Shown here in pieces: positions 35,969-46,700 of a stretch of DNA of 64,000 bases. Positions within the stretch are counted from its first letter, which is position 1. Every line of letters starts with the position of its first letter. The notes beneath the pieces are model-generated. The model was not told the DNA's origin, did no database searches, and worked only from the letters and a program-made list of their open reading frames with translations. The DNA lies in NCBI GenBank assembly GCA_021442155.1, contig CM038222.1, positions 110,363,121 to 110,427,120 on the forward strand, written 5' to 3'. The DNA is from Cymbidium sinense (Eukaryota > Streptophyta > Magnoliopsida > Asparagales > Orchidaceae). Position numbers and translations under genes: made by a program.

Positions 35969-36026
35969 TCCCATGATGCCACATGGAAAGCGCTGCCACA
36001 TCAGCTCTCATGTGGCATCGATGGGA
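35969..36026. other. Hairpin of LTR A2, with compensated arms
   Basis: Arm TCCCATGATGCCACATG (35969-35985) pairs with CATGTGGCATCGATGGGA (36009-36026) with one bulged base. The inner flank GGAAAGCGC is shared with the A1 hairpin at 4116-4173. The arms differ between copies at several positions, and at most of these both sides changed together. Confidence 0.75.
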
Positions 36027-37349
36027 CTAGGCCTTAATTAGGCTTAAAAATGTCAATTAATCACCCTAAACTTCAAAAAATTATAACTAATTATAGAAAA
36101 ATAAAAAATACAAAAAACCCATCTTGGAAAGGGTAAATAGAGGAGATTTTAATAAAAATGATTTCTTTAAGTTTTGAATAATGTATAGAGCTTAATTAGG
36201 GTTTGAATCTTTTCTTAATTAGCTTAATTAAGGTCTAATTACTTATGAAATTAATCTAAAATTTGAAATGTTGATCTAATGAGATGTCCTGTGGCTTTCA
36301 TAATTTTCTTGGGATTTATTGGCTAAGCAATTAGTAGAATTTGAAATTCAAACCCAAATCACCTTCATTATGCCATCTAATAATTATTTAAAATTCCAAA
36401 CAATAAAAACTAATTAATTAAACTTCATTAATAATTGAGTAATAGTGAAATGATGAGGGGAAGTGATTAAGACTCCTTACGTCATTATTTTCCTGAATCT
36501 ATTTCATTAAGAGGGTTAATTAATGCATGGATTAATTAATAAATTAATTAAGTAATTAAGGATGAAATCAAATCAATTCAACATGATAATTAGATCAAAA
36601 AATCTAATTTCAATTCATTGGTTCCTCTTTATATGTTCAACAACATAAAGACCATTAAAGAAATTATGATTAACTCATGGGTGTGGGAAAATCATAAGAG
36701 TAGTTAATTAGATTCCTTAATCTAATTAACACTTAAGCATGAGCCTAATGTATTAGATCCTTTTAGAGCATTAAAATTTTAATTTCTCATTTGCACATCA
36801 TTTGAGGCTCATGAATAAGTGGTTAATTAAATTAAGGAAGCATAGGAAAGGATAATTAAATGAATTGTTTAATGATTCCAACTTAATTAATTCATAAAAT
36901 CTACTTAATTATTTCTCCTTAAACATACCAAATCACCAATATGGGATGGGGTAAAATCAACAAATGTTTCTCCTCTTTAGGATTAATAACCCAAAATGTA
37001 AATCAAACTTAATAACATGCTTAGGCTATAACCCAAAATGTGATTGTCCTTAGAAATTAATGTAGTTGAATGGATTATGTGGAAATGTTTAGTTATTCCT
37101 TTTCAATCACCATATATGCTATATGTCATTTGATATCATACATTCATGCTTTCAAATAAAATAATCATTTGAATTTATTTATGTAACATTGCATGTGTTG
37201 GATTCATTCTATCATATGTGTGGCTATTATCACAACTAAATTTTAAATTTATTTTCAAAATTATAAATTAACAATGAAAAGTTAGAATGACATTAGCTAT
37301 GTGTACAGGATTTGCATGTGTTTATATCCTAAGCATGTTAAAGTGTTGC

Positions 37350-37790
37350 TTTCTTTCCTATGTTTATGCATATGTTCACATGTGTTTGAATGTTAGTAAG
37401 TATATAGTCTAGACATCCCAGGAATACAAGACTTTAAGTAGCCCCAAGGAGGTCCTAGATTACCTCACTTCCCTGGTTTAATAATAGCACATACTTAATT
37501 GATTTTATTCATATGTGTACATGTGCTAGAATTTGAATAAAGCTTTACTTTACACGTATAAATAACTCACTGAAATATAATATTTTTGCATGGTTTTCTT
37601 CTATGGATGTGTGTACATTATATGTATCTAAGAATAGCAAGTATATAGTATGTACATACCAGGAATACGAGGCTTTAAGTAGCCCCATGGAGGTCATTGA
37701 TTATCTCCTAGTTTAAACAATGGCATGTACTCACTTAAAAACTTTTATACTTGTATGTGTCTACATAGCTAAGAAATGAAAGTACCCTTT
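37350..37790. repeat. Internal tandem duplication in LTR A2, 241-bp period
   Basis: The block with CCAGGAATAC and CTTTAAGTAGCCCC occurs at 37419 and again at 37660. LTR A1 has a single equivalent near 5755-5830. The duplication arose in the A2 lineage or was lost in A1. Confidence 0.75.
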
Positions 37791-38817
37791 TCTACCAAAA
37801 ATATATGCGTTCATAATCATTTAAGTATGCCAAAAATATGTTGCAGGTATAAGAATATTAAGTCTTAAATTCTATAGATGTTATGGGTGACGAAAAGGAA
37901 TGGTGTAACATATTCTATGTGATGGTAATTCAGTTACATTAGCCTTAAGATGTCTTTCATGTTGAATAGGATTCTTTAAGATTAACCCAAATTTAGGATT
38001 AATAAAATATTTAATAAACCATTCACTAAAAGAAACTAAATCATTAAAATATGCCTTTTTACAACACTTAGATGCTAAGTGAATATCAAATGAAATAAAT
38101 AAAATATAAAATTAAAATTTGCAAATCATCTAATCAACTTAAAATGAATCCATCCATTATGTTAAATTAAATAATTTGAAACTTTAGGCAATCATAATTC
38201 ATAAGCCTAGTTAAGACATACCACACTAAACTTAAGAATACACATTAGAATGCTAAGACACTACTTCTAGCTTTAAGTTAGGACGGTATGTGTAATGATA
38301 TTTTATTTTATTTTGTGATGCATTATTTTAGACTGGATGTTAGGATTGTGATTCGTAGACTAGATGTTAGGTCGTTCTTAGCTTAATGTCATTTTTTGCA
38401 GGAGATTATGCTAAATGGGTCACTAAAATAAAAATAAATATAAATGCCCTTTGCTTGCAGGTTGCTTATACCCCTTTGCATAATCCATATTAGGATAGGT
38501 GGGCTTAGTTACCCATGTGCAGGGTGCTAAGTACAAATTACAAAATATGACTGCTTCGGCTATATGTATGTTTAGCTAACATCTATTTTGCGAGTGTAGT
38601 TAGATTTAAATTTTTCAAAAATTTATAATTTTGTAATAGAAATTAAGATTAGTACTATGAGGTTTTGGATGAGCAGTGGTTAGAAGGCATAGTCCTAGGA
38701 TGCCCTGTGAAGCCTTGGAGTACAATCAAATCAAAAGAAGAATGAAGAGAAGCAAGGAATGAAGACCCCCATAACAACTAATTTAATTTCAAATTATAAT
38801 TATTCTTTTACAATCAG

Positions 38818-38847
38818 GGTTGTATAAGGGTAGAACTCGGCTACCCA
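38818..38847 (+). promoter_or_regulatory. Core promoter candidate, LTR A2
   Basis: GGTTGTATAAGGGTAGAACT followed by CGGCTACCC, about 1.4 kb before the LTR end as in A1. Confidence 0.5.
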
Positions 38848-40270
38848 ATTTTCTATTTTCTTAGGTCTATGATAGTACCTGATTGTATCAGCCTTTTATT
38901 CTTTTATGATGGGCTATACCTATTGTGATGTTTGAATGTGTGGCATGGATGTAGTAGGCTGTTAGGATAAAATTAATTTTTCTACCTAATTAGCTACTTA
39001 TAACTAAATTTTAAAATAACTTTCAACTTCATCTAAAGCTTAGGATATAATCAAGATAATTAAAAGATTTAACAACCCCTTAGCTAAATGTTGAATGACT
39101 AACAACATGCATACCATATTATTTCACTCTTGAAATAAGGAGAGCTTTCATTATTGCACTTTAGGGAATGATTGACCTATGAGAGAACCCCAACATGATG
39201 GAGATCCCCTCTTTCTCTCTATTTTAGTGAACAACTTAATTTCATCATGCATTTAGGCATAAAATATCGCAAACCATTGTCCAAAATATTGTGTCAAAAA
39301 TGATATAAAATTTGTAAAGTTTTGCATTTAGACTAAGTCATATACTCATGTCAGTCATGATCTAATCTCTTAAGAAGTGAGTTTAGGACCCTAGTCTCTT
39401 TCTAAATTAAACAACACCCTAACTATCTTGCAATTACATAAGATCAACCTACATGGTTTTGAATCGTAGGAGGTGTTAGCTGGCAGCAACTCCAGGTGGT
39501 TGTAAGTCTAGAAGAGTCAGACTATTTATCCTCTCTTATTGAGGTAAATTATTTATGTCCCACTTTCACTTAGATTAAGGTCATGCTCTTAGATTGTGCT
39601 AAAGCTCCTAGATTTAGGATCCAAAGTTGCTTATTTCCTTTGGACAACGAGCAAAAATTTTGGCCTCTTAGGCATTTTCACAATATTATGTTGATGAAGC
39701 CCTAGCATTCTAATAAAATTATAACTCAAATTAAAATATATCCTCACTTTCAAACATATAAAGCCTCACCATAGGATAAATTGAAGTGCTCATTAGGCTT
39801 CCTAGTATCATGAGTGCTCCCTACTCATTTTTATTTGGAATCCAAAATAAGTCTTTTCAATTAAACATTCTCACTTGATCTTCTAAAAATAACCAATTCA
39901 TTGATAGGCTAAGCTTGAAATCTTTAGAGATAATTGATTGACTACTTTAATCAAGAGTATTCGTATGGAATCTCATTTCTTAGGATGTAATTGACTATGG
40001 AGGTTTACTTCCATAGGGAACTAAAGAACCTATCATAAACTAAATCTTGATTTACTTTTCCATGTAAAGTAAGGGAAGAATCTATGGTACATAAAAAGAA
40101 CCATCATGTCTTAGGAGTTCTTATTAGGTGATTAGGTCTATTATAGGGTGATGTTTCTATCTTTTGAGATAATACATTATACCTCAATGTCATACCCAAT
40201 AACCTTAATAAGTACCCCATAAAATTTGTGTGGTGTCCATCCAACATCTAAAATAAAACACCATAGACAC

Positions 40271-40517
40271 CTTTCACTATGCTTTACTCCTAGAAAAGCA
40301 TAAAAAGATGCATCCTCATTCAAGATGAAAGCTCAAGTATCTCTTAAATATTCACCTACATTTTAATCTCAAAAGCTTATCATTAGACCTAATTCTTCTA
40401 CATCGAACAATCCCTTTGAAATGAACCCTATTGAACCTACTTCTATAAATACAAAGAGATAATTTTCTTTAAATGTCATAAGAAGGTCATATACAAAATC
40501 AATGTAGAGTACAAATC
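40271..40517 (+). pseudogene. gag: Chromovirus gag, C-terminal part with zinc knuckle
   Basis: Begins just after the second GACAC. The frame reads HYALLLEKHKK, a usual gag C-terminal helix. At about 40470-40504 there is a CCHC knuckle remnant: the first Cys is replaced by Phe, KCHKK follows, a one-base deletion removes the Gly position, and HIQNQC ends the knuckle. It would bind RNA in the parent element. Confidence 0.75.
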
Positions 40518-41086
40518 ATGTTTTTAGATGAATTGAAAGATTTAGAAGAAGAAGAGATTATTGAAGAGATATGTGATGATATACCCCTATATGATGAAGA
40601 AATAGGTCCAAAGATAAATAATTCAATATCATTTTTGAGGTGTATAATTACTTATAGGTAAGAAGAATATTGGAGAAGGGGGAATATTTACTCAATGTAT
40701 ACTCTATGTAAGGAAAAGAGGTGTAAACTAGTAATAGATGGAGGTAATGCTATAAATGTTATGGAAAACCATAATATTGATAGAGCTAATTTTACAACTA
40801 AACCTCACCTAAAATCATTCCAAGTTAATTGGGTAAATCATACATTCCTACCTATCACTAATAGATGCATTGTACCAATTAAAATATGTAATTATAATAA
40901 TCGAATTTAGTGTGATGTTTTTCACATAAAATTAACTCAAATCATATTAAGAAGACCATGGCTTTATTACTTGAATGCAATCTATCATGGGCATGAAAAC
41001 ACTTACGTATTCAAATATAATGAAAAAATAATCGAGTTTTTCCCTATAAAGCTTAAAGAAAAGAGGTTAATTATGCCACCCACATA
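40518..41086 (+). pseudogene. Chromovirus protease region
   Basis: The frame from ATG 40518 has an acidic linker (LKDLEEEEIIEE), a TAA near 40660 and then continues in frame. At about 40725-40770 it reads CKLVIDGGNAINVM, which fits the aspartic protease active-site turn, with Asp-Gly-Gly in place of Asp-Ser/Thr-Gly. Downstream ITNRCIVPIKI and ILRRPWLYYLNAIY match the usual second half (the G.PWL motif, with the Gly changed to Arg). A stop at about 41085 ends the stretch. Confidence 0.7.
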
Positions 41087-41329
41087 GACTTCTTCCTACA
41101 TCTCCTCACAAACCCAATTTTGAAGTACAACTCTTACCCAATCTAGGGATAAATGCAAAACTCTAGCCAATAGTGATATCACTATGAAGCAATAGGCATA
41201 ATACTTCTGATATAAATGATAAAATGTGTAAATTTCCTAGAATTCAATACACATTCTTAGGGTTTAGATGCCTAGTTAGAGAATTTAATGATCCTACTTT
41301 GATTTGATCTTTGATGATTTACCTAATGA

Positions 41330-41911
41330 GATACCACCATTAATGGATATAAAACATATTATAAATTAAATTTATTGTTCATAAATACCTATCTTATCTC
41401 ATTATATGATGAATCCAATTGAGCATGCAAAAATAAAATAATAACTAGATGAACTCTTGAAGAATGGTTTTAATCAAGAAAGTCTTACTCCTTATCTTGT
41501 ACTTGCTCTTTTAACTCCTAGGAAAGATGAAACTTGAAGGATGTGTATTGATAGTAGAGCGGTAAATAAGATCATAATAAAATATAAGTTTCTTATACTC
41601 ATACTGGATGACATGTTAGATCTTATTTAAAGTTCATCATTATTCTATAAAGTTGAATTAAGTAGTGGATACCATTAGATAAGGATTAGAGTAGGTGATG
41701 AATGGAAGATAGTATTCAAAACTCTTGATAGTCTTTATGATTGGTTAGTCATGCCATTTGGTCTTTCAGACACACCTAATACATTCGTGAGACTAAAGAA
41801 TATTATGTTGAAATATTTTATTGGTCAATTTTTTGTATTCTATTTCGATGATATCCTTATCTATAGCCTAGATGAGAAGTCACGTTTACATCATTTAAAA
41901 TATTGTTAGAA
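41330..41911 (+). pseudogene. Chromovirus reverse transcriptase (fingers and palm only)
   Basis: RT blocks appear in order: an LDELLKNGFNQES segment, MCIDSRAVNKI, FYKVELSSGYH (the catalytic Asp of the usual DL.SGYHQ is changed to Glu), WLVMPFGLSDTPNTF and YFDDILIYS at about 41841-41867, keeping the catalytic Asp pair. At least three stops interrupt it. After LHHLKY the sequence jumps to integrase, so thumb and RNase H are missing. Parent function: reverse transcription of element RNA in cytoplasmic particles. Confidence 0.85.
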
Positions 41912-42480
41912 AAATTATGAGTGGGTCATTACACATCATTACCTATTCCTTCTAGACAATGGGAAGACCTATCCATAAATTTCACATTAGGTATACATAT
42001 AACACTTTATGGGCATGGTAAACACTTCAGCATAGTAGATCAATTTTCTAAGATGGCATATTTTATGCCCTATTTAAAATCAAATATTGCATTTCATATA
42101 GCAAGATTATTCTTTAGAAAAATTGTTAGGTTGCAAGGAGCCCATCCACTATAGTTTCCAGTAAAGAAATTAAATTTATATCATAATTTTAGAAAACTTT
42201 CTAGAAATTGATGGGAACACAGCTAAAATTTTCCTCTACATTTCATCCACAAATAGATGAATAGATGGAAGTAGTCAATAAGAAATTTGAAAATCTACTA
42301 GGTGTTTAGTTGGAAAAAAAATTAGGAAACTAGAATTTTAACATTTCATACATTTGAATTTTCATACAATAGTTTTGTTTCTAAAACAACCCAAAAATTA
42401 CCTTTTGAGATAGTTTATGGATATGACCTTATAGTGCCTATTTACCTAGCTAATACACCTACTTAGATATTTTTTTAATT
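41912..42480 (+). pseudogene. Chromovirus integrase core
   Basis: An open stretch from 41921 to 42154 reads GHYTSLPIPSRQWEDLSINF, then VDQFSKMAYFMP and RLFFRKIVRLQGAHP, the familiar integrase catalytic core. The first catalytic Asp (usually in MDF) is Asn here. A frameshift at about 42150 follows; the next segment keeps the IVS start but has lost the second catalytic Asp. The HHCC zinc domain expected upstream is deleted. Inactive. Confidence 0.82.
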
Positions 42481-42699
42481 CAGCATATATATATTTACAT
42501 GTGATTTTTATAGCCTTCAAGAAGATATAAAAATAATTGAAAATGCCAGGGATGCTGAACAGAAGAATAAAGATAAAAGTTTTAAGCAATATGAGTAAGT
42601 GATTATGTATTGGTTCATATATGTCCTAAGAGATTTCCTTCCACATAATATAAAAAGTTATAAGTAAGAGAATGAGGGACATTCAAAATTATTATGAAA

Positions 42700-43060
42700 C
42701 TTTGTATGTTCTTGAATTACCTACTCACATATTTATTAGCCATATTTTTAATGTGGAAGATCTAATATATTTTTAAAAAGTTACCCAACCTCCAAATTTT
42801 TAGGATAATACTTTAGGAGGAGAAGATAAAAATTATTTGTAGGTACCTATCCAACCAATAATTTTTGAGGTGGAGAACATTATCACAATTGAGGCACCCA
42901 TAGATGATAGTACCAGTCAAAGATTTTTAGTCAAGTGGGAAGAAAAACCAACAAGTGAGCATACTTAGATGACTTTAGAAAAACTTTAGTGCTTCACCCC
43001 TAAACTTTTTGAAGACCTTTAGAATCTTAATCTTTAGAGAAGAGTTTTTTTAGGCTCAAG
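42700..43060 (+). pseudogene. Chromovirus integrase C-terminus with chromodomain
   Basis: HIFNVEDLIYF (about 42730-42770) matches the segment ending the integrase GPY/F region. Then PIIFEVENIITIEAP and FLVKWEEKPTSEHT (about 42860-42970) match a plant chromovirus chromodomain, with a stop at the Trp position after SEHT. In the family this domain directs integration towards particular chromatin. A purine-rich tract (GGCTCAAGGGAG) just before 43066 is a plausible polypurine tract. Confidence 0.75.
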
Positions 43061-43065
43061 GGAGT

Positions 43066-43767
43066 TGATGTAACACATTAAAGGAAGAAAGGGCCTATCA
43101 CAAGGTCCCAAACCAAAGCTTGAACTTAAAAGAACTTTTAGTAGACTTTATGTGTTATTGATTTATATTTTATGTGTTGTATTATGTAGTCATGGTTGTA
43201 TTTAATCATGTGTAAGAGTTGTATTAGAGTTATGGTTGAAAACATGTGAGTTAATGGGTCCACTTTCATAAGTGTGTGTCTAGTGCCTTGGCGCTGCCTT
43301 TCTAGTGCCTCGGCAATACTTTTCAAGTACATTGGCACTACAGTCTGTAGATTTTTATGCTTTGGGACTAAGATGCTGGCACCTTGGTATTGTGATATGG
43401 CCCCTCTATGCTAGACTATGAAATGATTATTTTGACATTTTTGTTCTATTTTTAGTAGTTTTCTCCCTAAAGGATGTATCCCTTGAAGTATTGTACTTAT
43501 CTATATGCTTATTCTGACCTAATGAAAGACTTTTTGGCTTTTGTGTAAAACTTAGAGTGAAAACTCTTTGGTTGAAGCTTAGTGTCTAGCTATCTAGGAG
43601 ATTCAATGATCTCTCACTATCATTCTACTTGTGTAAGTTAAACTTCAGACTTCTTCCACTTTGGAGTGGAGGATCTTCAACTCTCTTCCACTTTTATGAG
43701 TGCAAGAACATTGGAGCATCTCTTTCTCTATATCCACTACAACATCCTCCTCTTTGTGATCGTGTGA
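43066..43767 (+). repeat. 3' LTR of chromovirus
   Basis: About 700 bp, starting TGATGTAACACATTAAAGG and matching 31286-31964. Followed by ACAAG, the target duplication. Confidence 0.85.
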
Positions 43768-43772
43768 ACAAG

Positions 43773-46700
43773 TACTTAGGCATTGCATTTTTATGGGAAA
43801 CTCCAAAAGTGCATGTTTTGGGTACATAGGCACCTAATTTATGTGTCTAGACTCTATGTGTGGGATTTAAGCTTCTAAGTCTAGGAATTGCCTTTGGGAT
43901 AGAGGTCTCTTCTATTGGATAGCACAAAATCTTTTCATCAGCCAACTTTTTCTTGAACAATATTGGATTTATTTTTTACATCAAATTCATAAAATACATA
44001 AGAATGAGAGTATACATATATTAATAAATATTTTTGAATTAGTGTAGTAAATTTATCAAAATTAAGCAATAATATTATTAAATTATATAGATTTAATAGG
44101 GTAAAAAACTACTATAACGAAATCTATCAAACACACCCACACATGGATCTTTGCTCTTCCTCAAGCAGAGCAAAAAGAGGCTCACAAATCACCATACTCC
44201 ACAGTTAGAAAAAAATTTGCATGACACAACTTGGTTTTCATCCAAAATATTTTTGAACACTTAGAAAATATTTATTTCACACCATTTATAGATTTTTATG
44301 TATTACAAAAATTATGATAACTATTGAATTAACATATTCTTTATATATTATTCATTATTATGTGTAGCCACACAACAACAAGAAACACATCACACACACA
44401 CACACTAACTTAATTACATAAAATTATAATTAGATAATAGATGTAGTCTCTAAATTTTATGTATAACTTAAGATTAAACTTATGTGTCATTCAACACTCA
44501 AAGTCATGTTTATAAATCTCAACTAAATCTGTAGGCTAATATGAAGGTGCATGTTAAGGCATCACATCTTATTTTACTAAGCAGACAATAACTCCATCCT
44601 TTTTAATTTTTTTACATAATATCATGTATCCATTTTCTTCTATGAATGATAACTCTTATAAAATTTTTTTTAGTGACCGATATTCTCTACATAGTAGCCT
44701 ACTTTGTCATATAAGAACTTATTACTTTGAATTTTCATGCTCACGATAGTCTATGAGACATTGGAAAGATACTAAATTGTTTGAAAATATATGATTTACT
44801 TAATTGATTTTTACATCGATTAGGAGTGTTTATGTTAAGCACTTATTTGGCATTGTGCAAACTACAAATGATGCAAATAAGTATGGCCAAGATATAATAC
44901 AATATTATAGTAAAATTATTAAAAGAATATAATTTCAATAAATTAATATAACAATAATCTCCCAAATTGTTCAAAAAATTATGATCAAAACATCAAGATA
45001 TAAAATATAAGTGTAGTGCATCAAAAGGATTAAGAAAATAGAGCAAAAGGTTCAATTTTAAGAGCCCAAATAAGAGCCTAATAAAGTGCCTAAGCAAGAT
45101 CCTAAACAAAGCTAATCATAAAAGCCAAATTAAAAATAAATAATTAAATTTTAATTTTTTTATTTAAATGTCTAATTTAGATTTTAGAAGTTAAAATTTT
45201 TGACTTCAGAAACTTGTATGGGATGGTCATTATTAAAATAATGGAAGATAAAAATTCGTAAAGATAGTTAGCTAGCACATTCCTCCATTAATGGCCACCC
45301 TCAATTTTCCTATCAAATTTTTTTTTCTTACTGAATAATACTTCTTGTAATCCTTATAAATAGGAATGATTAGTAATGAGATTTTTAAATTTTAGAATTA
45401 TAATTTCCATTTAAGTTTTTTCATTTTTTGTTAGTGCTTAATGTTGTGTTAGTGCTTACTGGCCTAACTTGACCTTTGCTTGAAGGGTTTAGTTGTTTAT
45501 GAAGCAAGTACTCTTTAATATTAACAAAATCTCTCCTTAATCTCACCCAAGTCATCTTATATATTTTTATTAACTTTTAAACCCATCCATCCATTACCTA
45601 AGCTTACAAATTTACCCCATAACTTTATTGTGCATAACTCTAAACTAGGAAGATAATTATATAGTCTTAATTTTCTTATCATTATAATATCTTAAACCTC
45701 AAAAGAAATCTACCAAATACTCTAGAACTTAATTTAGAAGTTTAAATTAACACTCACTTATATTTCCTCTCATTTGTGCTACTCAAAACATATTTTTAAG
45801 AGAGATAGTTTAGATAAACCTAAAATAACCTAATCTAGACTAGTCTCGGTCTTCTCTCCACGAAACCACTCTAACATATTATTTTTCTACCAAAGACTAT
45901 AGATAATAAGCTAGAAATATAAGCTAACTATCAAATATAATTTTTAGCTATTCTCACTACTTAAAAATCATATTCAAATTGATCTTCTAAATTTGTCCAA
46001 ACTACTTTAAACTTAAACTTCACTAGTCTTACCATTCCTTCCACAAAATTCACCTATAGCCATCATCTCTCCACCACAAACACTCAATCATAGATTAAGA
46101 CATTAAAATAATATTCCACATCTCTTTTCAACTATTAATCCCACAAAAAAGAGCTTCTATTACAATCATATTTAGTATTAGAGCTAAGCCAATAAAGAGA
46201 AAATTTGGTTTGAACATTTTCTTTAGTAAGAGTAGCATTTCACATGATGGACATACCTTCAACTTAATTTTTTTTAACTTCTGAAGTGAATAAATTATAT
46301 ATATATTTTGATAACTTAAATCCATATTATTATCTCAAAAAAGATATACTTGGTAATATATGTTGATTGCATAAAGAAAAGGAACATTTACAAACATACC
46401 ACATGGTTCCTAAGTATTCACATATTTAACATATATAATTTAATATTTACATATATAGCACATTCCTATGTGTTAGCCCCATGAGCCCATGGACTCATAA
46501 ATTGAATTTTTATGATAACAAACATATGTGTGGAATTTCTAATAATTTAATTTGAGATTATTAGGAAATTTATCAAATTTGTTAATACTTAATGAACTAA
46601 GGCAATTCGAGTCATATCTATGAGAGGTTTGGTTGGATGTATAGTTTTATTTTGTACTTTTTACAAAATAATTTGACAAATGTGCTCACTTTAATTAAAA

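Larger units (their letters stand above)
33276..40265 (+). mobile_element. Giant solo LTR, copy A2 (6990 bp), inserted in chromovirus gag
   Basis: Flanked by perfect 5-bp target duplications, GACAC at 33271-33275 and 40266-40270. It starts TATTGACCTCAC and ends ACACCATA, and is collinear with LTR A1 through the TTGAC-rich block, GC-richer block, hairpin, promoter block and tail. The primer-binding site that follows the LTR end in A1 is absent, and gag sequence follows instead, so this is a solo LTR. No gene lies inside. Short ORFs such as 35013-35246 are not conserved as proteins. Excising the LTR with one duplication leaves gag in frame, which confirms the boundaries. Confidence 0.92.
31286..43767 (+). 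mobile_element. Dead Ty3/gypsy chromovirus with nested giant LTR
   Basis: Flanked by a perfect 5-bp target duplication, ACAAG, at 31280-31284 and 43768-43772. LTRs are 31286-31964 and about 43066-43767. Without the nested LTR and its extra 5 bp the element is about 5.5 kb. Internal order is a tRNA-Met-type primer-binding site, gag, zinc knuckle, protease, reverse transcriptase, integrase core, chromodomain-like C-terminus and 3' LTR. Every domain carries stops or frameshifts. The reverse transcriptase is joined almost directly to the integrase core: the RT thumb, RNase H and the integrase zinc domain are absent, so an internal deletion happened near 41905. The element was dead or dying when the giant LTR landed in its gag. 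Confidence 0.88.

Noticed and set aside
44390..44405. Short (CA)n as a regulatory site
   Set aside because: A simple microsatellite with no nearby gene.
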